Source: Pristionchus mayeri
Taxonomy: Eukaryota; Nematoda; Chromadorea; Rhabditida; Neodiplogasteridae
Length of the DNA: 64,000 bases
Direction: 5' to 3'
Assembly: GCA_036245805.1 (NCBI GenBank)
Contig: BTRK01000002.1
Location: forward strand, 17,291,067 to 17,355,066
Positions 1 to 13,103 of the stretch are shown piece by piece (within the stretch, counting starts at the first letter, position 1; every line of letters starts with the position of its first letter). A program made the translations under genes and the position numbers. The notes under the pieces are model-generated. The model was not told where the DNA came from. It made no database searches and was given only the letters and a program-made list of their open reading frames with translations.

Positions 1-366
1 TCAGGCGAAGGTTTTGAAATACAAAATTAGCTAATTTGAAAGCAAAAACGAACGAAAACGTGGCAGCAAACTGCAAGCTCGCAGAAATCGAGTCTCAGAG
101 CCGGACCGGTGAATATCAAATTAACTACTGTAGTTCCGGGTGTGTCAAATTAATTATCTTTAGTTTCAAAATTAAATTACGATAAATAGCAAATTTATGA
201 ATTTATGAATTGTATGCCAATCGATCGGGAAGGACCCCCTGCGTCTGAAAACCGAAAATTCGAATTAGTTCTTTCTCTGCCCGAGCCGGAAAATGGCGGG
301 GGGACACGGGGGGACACCCGGGGACACCCGGGGTGTCCCGTTTTCATGTAGGGATCTGACCGGACT
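1..366. other. Window-edge intergenic sequence
   Basis: No exon is recognisable here. Positions about 297-345 hold a short GC-rich cluster of GGGGACACCC-type words, partly direct and partly inverted. The rest is AT-rich. Confidence 0.4.
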
Positions 367-2131
367 ATATGAGTGCGTTCGCGTAATAATCGCACTTTTC
401 TCGGGAATGGCGGTACAGCAAAAAGAGACCCTTCGCGGTTTACATATTTTCTGATACCCCAAAGTGTCCTCTATCGATTTCTGTGTTTAAATTATATTAA
501 ATTATTTAATTATCATAATTATGCATGCACAAAGTTTGACCGTTTCTCTTTTCTTTTTCATGTTACTCAGCTGAGATGAGCTCGATTCCAACGAAACTAG
601 GGAATTAAAGCCTACTCGACATGGCGCATCGAACTGTGTCTTAGGTTTATGCAAATTCGAATTTTTAAATTTTCATGAAAATTTCAAAAATTTATTTCTC
701 AAAAATAAGGCCGAACACATAGCTGGATTTTTGATATATGGTGACACTTGGTATGAACTACCTGAGAAAAAAATTTGGGCCGATTTGGATCAATCAGAAT
801 ATGTTTTGTCCTTCAAAAACTGTAAATTAATTTTAGAGGGAAACCATTCATTCCGCGCAGCTCGCTCTACCCGCGCGGTCAGAAATGACTGCCTCAAATG
901 AGTTGATTGGACAGACACAAATGTGTTTCACATTCATTTGTTATTCACGCTCGACGATCGAAGGCATGATCGATTATTATTGCTATGATTATGAATAGTG
1001 ATCACAAGGTCGATGGCCTAAATCATCCCACAGGCCTAATTGTGTGGATAATGAGTTCCTATGGGGCTAAATATGAGGTTGCTATCAATGTTTTTGTCAC
1101 TCCGGGTGAGAGACGGGCGAGAGAGTGGATTGAGATGGACGAGAGGAAGCAGCAGGAATAGCAACCGATGCGCATTTCGAAAGAGTTTTCTAAGTTATGT
1201 CGTTCACAAAAAATCGTATGCCGACCTACTTAGTGGAAACGTTTACCATCGGGCCAGGGCTATAACGGAAATGGAAAGCGCTTTCGAATGCTTTTGTGAG
1301 CGAATGATTTGGTTGCGAACATTTTTTCGAAATGCGCATCGGTTGCTACTCCTGCTGCTTCCTCTCGTCCATCTCAATCCACTCTCTCACCCGTCTCTCA
1401 CCCGGAGTGACAAAAACATTGATATCAACCTCATATTTAGCCCCATAGGAACTCATTAACCACACAATTAGGCCTGTGGGATGATTTCGGCCATCCACCT
1501 TGTGATCCCTATTCATAATCATAGCAATAATAATCGATCATGTCTTCGATCGTCGAGCGTGAATAACAAATGAATGTGAAACACATTTGTGTCTGTCCAG
1601 TCAACTCATTTGAGAAAGTCATTTCTGACCGCGCGGGTAGAGCGAGCGGCGCGGAATGAATGGTTTCCCTCTAAACGTAATTCACAGTTTTTTAAGGACA
1701 AAATATATTCTGATTGATCCAAATCGGCCCAAATTTTTTTCTCAGGTAGTTCATACCAAGTGTAACCACATATCAAAAATCCAGCTATGTGTTCGGCCTT
1801 ATTTTTGAGAAATAAATTTTTGAAATTTTCATGAAAATTTAAAAATTCGAATTTGCATAAACCTAAGACACAGTTCGATTCAACATGTCGAGTAGGCCCT
1901 AATTCCCCAGTTTCGTTGGAATCGAGCTCATCTCAACTGAGTAGCATGAAAAAGAAAAGAGAAACGGTCAAAATTTGTGCATGCATAATTATGATAATTA
2001 ATTAATTAAAAATTATTGAAACACAGGAATCGATAGAGAACACTTTGCGGTATCAGAAAATGTGTAAACTGCGAAGGGTCTCTTTTTGCTGTACCGGCAG
2101 GGGTGCGACTCTTAGGCGAACGCACTCATAT
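367..2131. mobile_element. Palindromic (foldback) element, about 1.76 kb
   Basis: The left arm (from about 367) is an imperfect inverted copy of the right arm (ending about 2131). Matching blocks include 1171-1180 with 1327-1336 (centre about 1253) and the outer word ATGAGTGCGTTCGC with its complement near 2118. Arms are roughly 780 bp with a spacer near 1181-1326. No intact ORF with transposase motifs is visible, so this looks like a non-autonomous foldback/MITE-type element. It lies just beyond the last visible exon of the partial importin copy on its left side, apparently in that gene's next intron. Confidence 0.8.
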
Positions 2132-2221
2132 CTTTCCAAACGTACTCGATACCTATCTACAAATTCTTTTTCATTCTAAAACTAACGAAATTTGTCTTCG
2201 ATCTGGCTAATTGTTCCCTTA

Positions 2222-4058
2222 CATTCATGTAGAAGTGACAGAGGGTCTCGCGTATTTTGTAGGCAGCTCGTGCAGCCACTCGAGGGATAGGATCGGAGAG
2301 AAGACGGGATAGAGAAACGAACACCTGCCAATCAATAATAAATAAAATGTACATATATATATTAAAAAATATTACAGATGTATTTATAAGTGAGATGTAC
2401 CAGGTTGAGGGAAGTCGCAGTCAGGCGTCCATATTCGGTCGTAGCGATAATCTTCAGCGCGTGTGCACATTTGTACCGCACGCGCGGATGCTGAAAGTAT
2501 ATTGTGGCAAATATTACTTCAATTTGCAATTATGGTCTGCGACTTTGACCACAGCATTCTATTTGTAGCAGGCTTTAGATTGTCAAGGTGCCACTTAGTA
2601 CCTCGTCATGCAGCATGTTCACAACATTCGCCAGGATTTCCTCGTATTCGAAGCGCGAGTTACGAGATCTTCTGGCCACTGCAGTCAACCATCGCAGCCC
2701 AGCGATTCGCTTCTTCCAATCGTCTGCAATGGGAGAGATGGGGGGGGGGGGGGGGGGAATACATACTTTGTATTGGCGCCAGAGCGGAGCGAAGCGAGGC
2801 GCAACCACATACAAGGATTCGCAAATGAGAATTCTTTACACCCGATGGAAAGGTGGAAAACAATAACTTGAATGCCCCCGATCATCTTCTGCGACAAACG
2901 CATAGTTTCAAAAATTGTCTTACAAGAAAATGAAATCTTTTGTGCGGGGTGGGGCTGCTTAGTATGGAGGGCTCAATAGAGCCACTTACCATCACAGGTC
3001 AATTCGAGTGCTCCCTTTTTGAAGTGAGGCAGTAGACTCTCGTTCTCGTCGTCATCGACGGTGCTTCTGCGATTTTCATCCTCGTTGAACTGGTCACTGA
3101 AATTTTTTAAAAAAACATAAATCAGATATAGCACCTTCACCAGTGTAAATCGTTTTGCTTGTCATCCACGTTAGCCCATTCGGATGTGATTTCCTTCACA
3201 TACTCAGACGCTACCAGATCTCGCACTGTAAATGAGGAAAGAGGAGATTGGCGATTGGAACAGAATGAGAAAGATGAATATTTCGCAGACGTTTCTGTTC
3301 CATAAATTTCAGGACGGATTCCGGAGACTAACCAATGCGGGATATGTCCTGTGTCTTAATCAGCGATGTATTGCAGAGCTCAACGATGATGGATATCGAT
3401 GATTCGCGGGAGCCGCTACTGTCGTCGGGCTGCAAATAAATGATACAGCATTAATTCGCATGTAGATAATGAAAAAAATTGCTGCAAGCGTATGAAATAT
3501 AATAGCATGAACCTTCAACAATTCCACAATGAATTCTGAGAATCGTTGTTTTCCCACCACCGATACAAATCTTTCTTTGTTCTTGCTGATCAAGGTGCGC
3601 ATGTCACGTAGTGCTCTCTGGTGGACCTGCGAATAGTATGCTCTTGATAATGACAAATTGGTATAAACAACCTTTTTGTAGTTGGCATCAAAGAAGAGTT
3701 CGGTTAGTGACTGAATCTTTTCCTCTTCAGGCATCCCATCGAATTTCGCCTTGGCTTCCTCTCTGAATGATCATGATCGATTCAACTCAAAAATTTGCAT
3801 GTTGAAAGTGAATAATGAGAGTGCTCTGTATTCGATCACTGTGTGATGGGATAGAAGGCGAGAGAGCGCAGTGATAGATGTACAACTCTCCCATATTTAC
3901 TTACTCTTTTGCGAATCTCTCGGAGTGAATCGATGCCAACAAAATGCCCTGTCTCTGATTCATCGAAATTTCTCCACTAATTCCCACCTCTTAGCAGAGT
4001 TTTCCTTGCTGTAGTTCTTCATGGCGCTCAGAACTTCGCATAACTCGTCCAATCGCAT
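2222..4058 (-). CDS. Importin-5-like protein, partial tandem copy (N-terminal exons)
   Basis: This is a minus-strand multi-exon gene whose N-terminal half matches the karyopherin beta-3/importin-5 layout. The start is the MRLDELCEVL exon (ATG at 4058), directly after a splice-acceptor-like TTTTGTAG. Later exons encode EEKIQSLTELFFDANYKK (about 3672-3765), a helical repeat (3514-3628), an acidic loop (about 3000-3110), DWKKRIAGLRWLTAVARR (about 2590-2735), a segment at about 2400-2510, and LLSDPIPRVAARAAYKI (about 2222-2330). The last two resemble the importin-5 stretch around DWKYRHAGLMAL and DPHPRVRYAA. The exon at about 2222 ends at a good donor (ATgtaagg). No C-terminal exon is seen before the window edge, so the gene either continues to the left or is truncated. 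It is an exon-for-exon paralogue of the gene starting at 12341. The family carries nuclear cargo using Ran-GTP; the function here is inferred. Confidence 0.6.
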
Positions 4059-4239
4059 CTACAAAATATTTCCCTTAATGATTTTTTGCAGACTAAAATA
4101 TCTGATCTATCATAAATTTGATTACAAACATAAACAATTATTCTATTTCGGAAGATCAAAGACCAACGAACCTTGTTGTCAGGCGCTCCCCTCAGATGAA
4201 TCGAGACTGAAATTGGATAATAAATTTGGGCGAAGATCA

Positions 4240-5267
4240 AAGATTAACTGACCTAAGGATCAAAATGTGGAAAAGGCGAGTGGGCGGTTGACCGCGCGCG
4301 AGCGAGTGAAGAGGGAGAAGTGAATGGAGGAGTGGAGGAGGGGAGGGGGAGAGAAAGAGGGAGAGAGAGAAATGTATAATGGGCATTGTCTGAGTGATAA
4401 GTGCAAAATAAAATAGAAAGAAAACAATCTAGATAACGATATTGGAAATGCCCGATTAGGAATGAGGAAATGACGCTGAATTTCTAATGCTACATCATGA
4501 AAAACATGGTTTCCGTGGTTGTTTGTTTATTAATGGAACCATTGTCATCGCATTGCCAACTTCGCGCTGAACCACTTTGGTAAAATCAATCCTGGCAGTG
4601 ACCTCGGTCGCAAAGCCTTTCCTAGCACTTTGAACAGCAGGAATACGTGGTCCTAGCATTAGTCGGCCTCACCGAACAGCACCAATTATCGAACTTGTGT
4701 CCTGTGGACTCTAAAATCGCTTGAAATGGCTACTACTTTATCTTTAGATACCTTTACCCCTCAGCCTTCGTTATCACGATCTATGTGCGTGAATATGGAC
4801 CAGAGAGAGAGAGCGAGAGAGTTGACAATTTCAACAGAAAGACAATAAAATGTAAAGTCATCAATACCTCCAAGATTATTCATCTCAAATTTAGTGATTC
4901 GCCGGTTAGAGATCTTGTGCACTAACTATCCGAATCTGAACGCAGTGGTTTGGCTAATCCAAAAGGATGAGCAACGGCAAACCCTACTTTCGATGCAAAT
5001 GTGAATTGAAAAGTATTTCTAGGGAATTCTTGTTTGACTTGATACCTAATTGTTAGGAAGTCGATCCACCATTTTCAAACTTAATGAACAACGAAGGCAA
5101 CGTGCAAAGAGTAAAATAAATGAACCGAAAGACGACGCAGGAGGGAATTCCGAAGGAGGTGTGACGAAGTTCTAAATATTTTCCTATATTCTTAATCTTT
5201 CTGAATTGCGAGTACGATTTCTGGCATTGCTAGCACTTTATTCTCATAATTCAAGCATGAAACTGCT
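4240..5267. other. Spacer between importin copies; decayed duplicate of upstream small gene
   Basis: 4260-5170 is a diverged duplicate of about 12540-13480. Shared blocks include the purine-rich stretch at 4280-4400, the block at 4613-4660 and the exon-like block at 4862-4925. On the minus strand that block reads NRRITKFEMNNLG, but the following exon hits an early stop (about 4770-4790), unlike its counterpart. No intact gene is seen. Confidence 0.5.
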
Positions 5268-8200
5268 TCAGAATCCGACAATTTTAATAAGCGTCCACGT
5301 CTCGTCCTTATTCAACTCCGCTGCATTGCACCATTGAGGAAAGGAGGCCTCAGTCGACTGAAAATATCCACATTTCTATGAGCAACTGAATAAACTGTGC
5401 GAACATAAAAAAATAATTCAAATATTTTCATTCTCATTGGCGAAAACAAATGTATGATCTCGTTATAAATATTTGTGATTATGAGTTGCAGAGGGGCTAC
5501 TAATATTACAAGCATTTGTAAAGTAATAATTATTCGATTTTGAAATAATAACCTTCATCATCTTGAGAGTCTCCTCAACTCTTCGCTTGGAGTGAATCTG
5601 GGTTCGTGTTGAATGCCTTCTTGTCAATTGCCTCAAGAGCAAAAATTGATTGAAAATAACAAAAAATAACGCACCCGGACCAGTAAACGAATCATTTTCG
5701 GGCCATTCTTCTTGTTCAAGAGCATCGTATTCTTGGCCTGTGAAATATTCTATATTTGAAATAAAAATGAGGTGCAAAATTTGAGAGGAAAGCGAACCTC
5801 GATGAGGTCGACGATGAATCCGTAGAAGCGCACCGCCTCAGGCTGATAGTCCCTCATTCCCTTGAGGGCCGCCCATTCGAGCAGAGAATCGAGCACCTTA
5901 AAAGCACATTTCTCCTCTTTCCAAGATGTAATAGCTGCAAAAAAGATCAAAACATGCGTACCTCTTGGTACTTGGACTCTCCAATCTTCTCGACTCCGAC
6001 TTCCTTCAGAATCTTTGCCATGGCCGAGTACATGTGCACATTCATAACGATCGTATCTTTATCGTAGTCTGAGTATTTCCGAGAAACGGCAGCTTTGAGC
6101 GCCTCGAGACACTCCATGGCATCGATCGAATGAAGAGACTGACTCATCTGAATGGACAATTTGCGGCGGATATATTTTTATTCCTTTAAGAAAATGGCAA
6201 TAAAAGTGTTGTATATCTTATGCTGCCAGTTGAATTATTACAAATCATATTTAACCTACACCTATCCATCAGAGCTATTATTCAGAATTGGTTTTTTTCA
6301 GAATATGAAAACCCTCCAAATGAAGTCAATGAATTCCTGACCGCCTGCATTCCGATGGCGTAGGTTGCGTTCAGTCGTGCTTCGGTGGACTTGCTCGAGA
6401 GGAAGGAGAGAAGGAGGCGCGTGGCCCGCCCATTCTCGAACACGGGCTTGTGTCCCATCTGAAGCATTTTCTAATGCGTGTTTATGCATTTTAATGTTGA
6501 TTTGCGCCTCCTTCATTCGCATTGGAGAAAACTTTTTTTTAAATGTAACAAATCTTTGCACATGTTTACTGACAGTCTACATTGCCTCTAGCAGCGTTCA
6601 ATAGAGGAAATGCAAATATGCTTAGAAACACCCAGTACTACACCATGTACAACCTGTACCATGTACTGCTTACTTTGCGGCATTCGATGTCGATTGCGAC
6701 GATTTGGACTAGAATCCCACTGTTTGTTTTCTGGAAAGCAGACATGGTGCTATTAAGAACTAGAGAAGAGAAGAGAGAGACAGAGATTAAATAAAATGGA
6801 ACTACCTGAATCTGGTTATCTCCATCATCTCCATCATCAGGAATCTCCATCAGGGAGTTGTCGTTTGCCTTACAATGGTTCTTCTCCAATTCAGTAAGCT
6901 GCTTGTCCAGCATCATCGCAACCTGTTTCACAGTCTGCTCAGAGACATTCTAAAGTAATATTAGGTAGAAAATAGCAAATTGCAAATTTGGTCGTACATT
7001 AGCTTCAGTGTGCTGTAAAGCCGTGCAGAAAGATTTCAATAGTAAACGAGTGCAGGAGGGATTCGGGTTCTTCTGGAAAAGGAAAACAATTCTCTTGTGA
7101 CTCAACTAGTGACAAATGTTTACTCATTTGATCGGTCAGCCAGACTAACTCATTTCTTTTTGCTATTTTCCTTCCGTACGCCAAAAATGACACAATTCGA
7201 ATTGTCAAGAAAGAAAAATATTCCTTTTAGAGACAGCAATTCTGATCACAATCTCTTCATTCTACATATTATCTGGACTGCAGGGAGAGAGAATGAAGAG
7301 ACTATGCTATTGTTCATATCCTCACAGTCTCGAACATTCTCTTGACCTCCTTCCAGCACTCATCGAACCGAGCACGAATCGTGGTTGTGTCTTTCGACTT
7401 TCCGAGACTATCGAAGATGGACGGAACGAGCTAAAGAAACAGTGTCGCCATCTATGACTGTCACAGTTAATATTCTCATATAAAAAATACATCTAATATA
7501 TCATAGTGAAGTTAATATCACGCGTCTTCGAGATGAGATGATTTATGATAGAGCCGGTTTCGGAACCGGAAAATTCCTAAAATCCAGTTCTGAGAAAAAA
7601 GGCCCACTTCAAAAAAATTTCTCGTCCGCAGTACACGCTAGAAAAAAATATCTCGAAGATGGTACTCAAAGTAGGGGCTCCTAGTTTGGGGGGGGATTTT
7701 ATTTCATGCACTCTTTCTCCGTGAAGACGCGTGATGTATTCTGTAAAATATAGCACAGAAGGAATACCTCCACGCCCCAAGGCTTGCGCACGTTGAACTT
7801 GGTCATCTCGTGGATGTTCTCCAGTACCATCGTCCAGGTTCGAAGTGCGAATGGCGCCATTTCCTCTACAATTATCGTCAATATAATCAAAGATATGTGA
7901 ACATTGTTGAGTGTCTCCAAAAAATGAGCAGATACGGCATACAAATGCTATGATTTCTCTTCCCATAATGGAAGTTGCACGCTTACCTCCATGATCCTGA
8001 GCAAATTGGGTAATGTTTGCGATCATTTCATCTCGAGGGTCCTCCTGGCAGCAAGAGACTAGAATTCAACAAATTTTATGTATGTTACAAAAAATATTTG
8101 TAAAAAATTGAAAGAAAAATACGAAAAAGTTGCATTTGATGTTATTCGTGGTTTACTCACTTTCCCTTTCGTGAACGGCAGTGGAGAGGATGGGAGGGAG

Positions 8201-11200
8201 AAGACGAGATATGAATGGACTGAATGATTTGCCCATGTGTGTTGCGATTGAACGGATGTATGAGGAGAACTCTGGCTTATGGAGAAGTTCCTCGCAGAGT
8301 GGAAGAGGAAGCGAAGAGAGGTGAGAGATCACCTGCATTTTTGCATAAATTTATTTAATACATCTTATTCCCTGACATAGCAGTCAAATTTGCGTTGGTT
8401 ACAAACTTGAGTTAAAAAACCGGGTTTCAAATGAAAGTAAGATGAATTTTGTTGATGTGCTGGCTTGAATCTGTCTTTTTCAGCAAGGAAGCCTGCTTAT
8501 CAATCCCGTTTTTTTTTTTTTTTTTTTTTTTTTTTCTTTTGCTATCCTCAGTGAATGAAGAGATCAATTGAGGGTGTTTTACTCCTCGCGTCCACACCAC
8601 TTGAAGACCTTCAGGAATGTCTTCTGAAGAGAAATTGTCATCACCCACATATTGTAACCGGCTACTAATGTTGTATTATTATTAATAAATTCAGCTGTTC
8701 ACTGTGAGCGAAGAAATTATTGTGAGTTACTGAAGACGGTTGTTTGCATACCATGCTGTTTTTGTCCGTGCAACTCTTGTAGATATCAACGATGGGTTCA
8801 ATAAATTGCCCGTACATTGCCGTCAACGATTCCAGGGAATTCGTCGTTCCCACTTCACACAGAGTATCGATCAGCTGAGAATAAATAATTACAATACCAT
8901 TTCAATTACATTACCTATGACGCCGTATTAGTAAGGATCAGACAATTCGGGGAGGTTCCGGAACAGCAATTTTTCAAAAAAATTGTATCAGGGGTAGTTT
9001 TTCATGCTGATGACGATGGCTGGCTTCATTTTGCATAATTGACCTCTAATGAAGTGTTATGACACCCTTTGAAATAGTGAAATTTCCGTGAATTTTGAAC
9101 GATCTAGAGATTTCGTAAATCTACAAACTTGAAAATTGTTTCCCTGGGGTAGTTTTTCATTCTCTTCACGATGGAATACTTAAAAACACCGTTTGTGATT
9201 TCCGTCACTTGTTTTCACACATGATCTATGCTTAAAACTCAAAACTAAACGGCGCCATTTTGTGTGCATGTAGATTTCCCAGTGCTCAGGCCAGAATCCA
9301 ATTTTTATGCAATTCTAAGTATGGGATTTTGACTTATGATCATTTGCATATTTTCAATTCAAAGTCTTCGCGCGAACCAGTTGCCGACGAACAAGAGGGC
9401 TAGTGTGTTTCTAACTACCGCATCCGCTATGGCTCAATTGGTTAGGCCTCATCCTTTGACCCATCAGGTCGATGGTTCCATTCCCGCCAGCGTCGATCTT
9501 TTGCAAATTTTTCTTGCATCCACCGCTATCTATTTCATTCTTTTAAAATGAAAGTTCATGCGTTCTAAGCGTCAAAAAATGAAAAAAAAAGATCTGAGTA
9601 AAAGTACTTGAATTACTCTTTTATATTCAAAATTTTGAAACTGGTGGTTTATTTTCTCAGGTCTTTGATTTCTTCAGGTGTTTTCAAGTTCAGAATGCAT
9701 CGTCTTTTATTTTAAAAGAAAGAAAAAGATGGGTGCAAGAAAAGGTTGCAAAAGATAGACGCTGGCGGGAATGGAACCATTGACCTGATGGGTAAAAGGC
9801 TGGGGCCTAACCAATTGAGCCATAGCGGATGTGACAATTAGAAACACACTAGCCCTCTTGTTCGTCGGCAACTGGTTCGAGGAACGCGAAGACTTTGAAT
9901 TGAAAATATGCAAATGATCATAAGTCAAAATCCCATACTTAGAATTGCATAAAAATTGGATTCTGGCCTGAGCACTGGGAAATCTACATGCACACAAAAT
10001 GGCGCCGTTTAGTTTCGAGTTTTAAGCATAGATCATGTGTGAAAACAAGTGACGGAAATCACAAACGGTGTTTTTAAGTATTCCATCGTGAAGAGAATGA
10101 AAAACTACCCCAGGGAAACAATTTTCAAGTTTGTAGATTTACGAAATCTCGAGATCGTTCAAAATTCACGGAAATTTCACTATTTCAAAGGGTGTCATAA
10201 CACTTCATTAGAGGTCAATTATGCAAAATGAAGCCCGCCATCATCATCAGCATGAAAAACTACCCCGGACACCATGTTTTTGAAAAATTGTTGTTCCAGC
10301 ATTTGTCCGAGCCTTAGGAATACGGCGTCCTATTTATTTAATTTAAAAGTAAAATCATCAAAAAATAGCCAACGTTGCTTAACAAGCAGAACTGCTTGTT
10401 TTTCATAAGCGATCGATAGTTCGTGAGGAAGCAGGAATCGAGATTACGCCGGATCGGCTCGAGTGACACGAAACGCAAAAGGTCTCCATGAATCTAAACA
10501 AAACTATAACAGTTTTCAATTCGCATATCTGATCCCATTCCAAACAGAGCGTGAAACATCAAAGTTTACCAACAATATAACTAGTTGTAAATTACGGTTC
10601 CCTAAATATCTCCTGTAGATCTGCATGACCTGCACCCTACAGGCATCCACCCTGCAGGGATTCACTGGGAATCATTTACCGGAGCAAAGTCCTTGAGGTG
10701 GGAGACGATCTTGTGCACATTGAAAGCAGCGTATGAGGCCACTCGAGGAATCGGATCGGAGAGGAGACGACAGAGCGAATCGAATATCTGGCAATTGATG
10801 CGATTACAGTTGATATTTGACAACAGATGCGAATTTTTATAATTGAGAATACCAGGTTGAGGGAAGTCGCAGTACGGTGCCTAGAGTTGTCCGTAGTGAG
10901 CATCTTCAATGCGTATACACACTCGTACCGCACATGTGGATGCTGAAATGATTTCGTTGCAAATATTATTTATAATATATTTAATTTGATATTTTATATG
11001 TGCATATCATATGTCTTTGCTCTGTGCTTTTCTTGGACAGTATCACACTCTATTTCCCTGGATGGCCGAGGTGCCAGCATCCGCACCTGGTCGTGCAGCA
11101 TGTTCACTGCATTCGCCAGAATCTCCTCGTATTCGAAGCGCGACTTATCTCTTCTGGCCACTGCAGTAAGCCATCGCAGCCCGCCGATTCGCCTCTTCCA

Positions 11201-12341
11201 ATCACCTGCAATGGTCAGGGAGGGATTGTGTGGGATATGTCAGGGGACGTGTGAATGGCTCCATAACAGCACACACCATCACCGGCCAATTCGAGTGCTC
11301 CCTTCTTGATGTGGGGTAGAAGCTAATAATACACGTGGCAGCAATTCTGCGGTCCTCATCCGCGTTCTGCTGCTCACTAAAATTGAACAAAATATATAAA
11401 TCAGAATATATTATCTTCACCAGGCATAATCTTTTGGGTTGTCGTCCGTTTTGTCCCATTCGGGATTGTCTCCTTTCGCATAATCAGCTGCCATCAGATC
11501 TCGAGCTATAAATAGGAAAGTATACGATCGGCGATAAAAAATAGGAATTATGCATTTGAATGAGAAATATGAACATTTATTTTATCTAGGAATATACTGC
11601 TGCCGGATATTTACATCCGTAGTTTTCAAGATGGTGATGGTCGCTGATTCCGGAGACGGGGGATCTCACTAACCAATACGGGGGATCTCCTTTGTCTCAA
11701 TCAGCGTGCTCTTGCAGAGATCAACGATGATCGAAATCGCCGAGTTGCGGGATTCTTCTTTACCATCAGGCTGCAAACAAATCATATAGCGTTGGATATA
11801 TAGGTAAGATAAAACATTGATACAAAAGTGTGAAATCGCATGAACCTTCAACAATTCTTCAATAAATTCTGAGAATCGTTCATTTCCAAGCACCGATGCG
11901 ACCCTTTCCTTTTCGTTGAAGATCAAGTTGCGAATTTCACTGAGTACATCGCTGCGGACCTGCGAACATTATGCTCTAGATGATTGTAAAATGAGATAAA
12001 CGACCTCTTTGTAGTTTACATCAAAGAACAGTTCGGCTAGTGACTGAATCTTTTCATCTTCAGGAATCCCAGCGAATTTTGCCTTCGCTTCTTTTCTGAA
12101 TGATCGCTATCGAATAAACTCGTACAATTGCATGTATAAGTTGAGAGCGAATAATCAGTGAATTCGATCACTGAGCGATGGGATTGATGGCGAGAGATGG
12201 GAGAGCACAGTGACAGGGCCAACAAAATACCCCTTCTTTGACTCATCTAATTCTCTGCAATAATTCCCACCTATTAGCATCGTTCCCTTCGGCGTAATTA
12301 TTCATGTCGTTTAGAAGCTCGCTTAACTCGTCCAATCGCAT
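5268..12341 (-). CDS. Importin-5-like (karyopherin beta-3) protein, near full length, possibly frameshifted
   Basis: This is a minus-strand gene of many short exons starting at MRLDELSELLNDMNNYAEG (ATG at 12341) and ending at TGA 5270-5268 after a STEASFPQWCNAAEL exon. N-terminal exons run from 12341 to 10678 and include DWKRRIGGLRWLTAVARR (about 11080-11200) and LLSDPIPRVASYAAF (about 10680-10790). C-terminal exons run from 8877 to 5268. They include a HEAT-type repeat (8165-8330: SSYIRSIATHMGKSFSPFI, like the importin-5 segment SYMISAWARMCKILGKEF), an acidic loop (about 6830-6950: IPDDGDDGDN), STEARLNATYAIGMQAV (about 6340-6400) and YQPEAVRFYGFIVDLIE (about 5800-5860). Gene order and spacing match importin-5 except for a shortened region after the first repeats. 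The intron after DPIPRVA carries the palindromic element 8919-10329. Relative to its paralogue, the exon at about 11293-11376 lacks 7 bp, which breaks the frame; the gene may be a pseudogene or mis-sequenced. Confidence 0.6.
8500..8536. repeat. Poly-T tract in importin intron
   Basis: An uninterrupted T run of over 30 bases lies in an intron of the importin-5-like gene. Confidence 0.9.
9425..9493 (+). repeat. tRNA-like sequence (left arm)
   Basis: The segment has a good pol III A-box-like word (TGGCTCAATTGGTTAG) and a degenerate B-box-like word (GGTTCCATTCCC), bounded by CGCT and AGCG, which could pair. The T arm does not fold properly. It is best read as a SINE-type tRNA-derived head or decayed tRNA, not a working tRNA gene. 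Confidence 0.45.
9759..9828 (-). repeat. tRNA-like sequence (right arm, inverted copy)
   Basis: This is the inverted partner of 9425-9493 in the other arm, with the same A-box-like and B-box-like words and a few substitutions. Its presence in both arms shows that the tRNA-like unit was part of the palindrome. Confidence 0.45.
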
Positions 12342-12699
12342 CTACAAAATATTGTCTTAATTGTTATTTTGAACACTAAAATATCTGATCTCACTTAAAT
12401 TTTGATACAAACATAAACAATTATTCCATTGCGGAAGATCAAAGACCAACAGACCTTGTTGTCACACGCTTACCTCAGATGAATCGTGACTGAAATTGGA
12501 TAATAAGTTTGTGCGATGATCAAAGATTAACAGACCTAAGGCTCAAAAATAGAAAGAGTGAGAGGGCGGTTGACCGCGCGCGAGCGAACGAAGAGGGAGA
12601 AGTGAATGGAGGAGTGGAGGATTGGAGGGGGAGAGAAAGAGGGAGAGAGAGAAATGAATAATGGGCATTGTCTGAGTGGTAAGTGCAAAATAAAATATA

Positions 12700-13095
12700 A
12701 AGATAATAATCTAGACTAGCCTCTTAAAGGCATCATCTCTAAGCCATCATCATCTCATCTCTAAGCCTAAAGGCGGTAAGGAGATGGCATGTGTTTTTAT
12801 CTCCGGGCATGCTTGAAAACCTAAATTTATCACGACCCCTCCCTCTCATTTCTCATATCTAAGACCGACCCTACTTCTCATATCTTGATACCTCTCCCCT
12901 ATCTCTAGGACTGTCACCCCCTTTCCTATTTCAAATACCGTTTCCTCCCCCTCCTATTTCTAGAACCGTTTCCTCCACTCTGCTATGGCTAGGACAATCT
13001 TCCCGATTTCCCATATATCGGACCGTCTCCTCCTTTCTCTCATATATGTAGGACCATCTACACCCCTCTAATATCCCTAGAAGCCTCTAACCTCG
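12700..13095. repeat. Degenerate tandem minisatellite
   Basis: Roughly 12820-13090 is a loose tandem array of about 35-45-bp pyrimidine-rich units, each containing variants of CTAGGACCGTCTCCTCC and TCATATCT. The equivalent interval in the other importin copy (about 4430-4610) lacks it, so it is a copy-specific expansion. Confidence 0.5.
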
Positions 13096-13103
13096 GTCAT
13101 CAA

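Larger units (their letters stand above)
8919..10329. mobile_element. Palindromic element, about 1.41 kb, with a tRNA-like core in each arm
   Basis: The two arms are inverted copies: GACGCCGTATT at 8919-8929 pairs with AATACGGCGTC at 10319-10329, with the centre near 9624. CTAT directly flanks both ends and may be a target duplication. No transposase ORF is visible. It sits in an intron of the importin-5-like gene, after the exon encoding DPIPRVASYAAF. Confidence 0.8.

Noticed and set aside
2575..2903. Several overlapping ORFs rich in Gly or Pro around 2580-2900 on both strands
   Set aside because: They are created by a poly-G tract and by the shadow of an importin exon on the minus strand.
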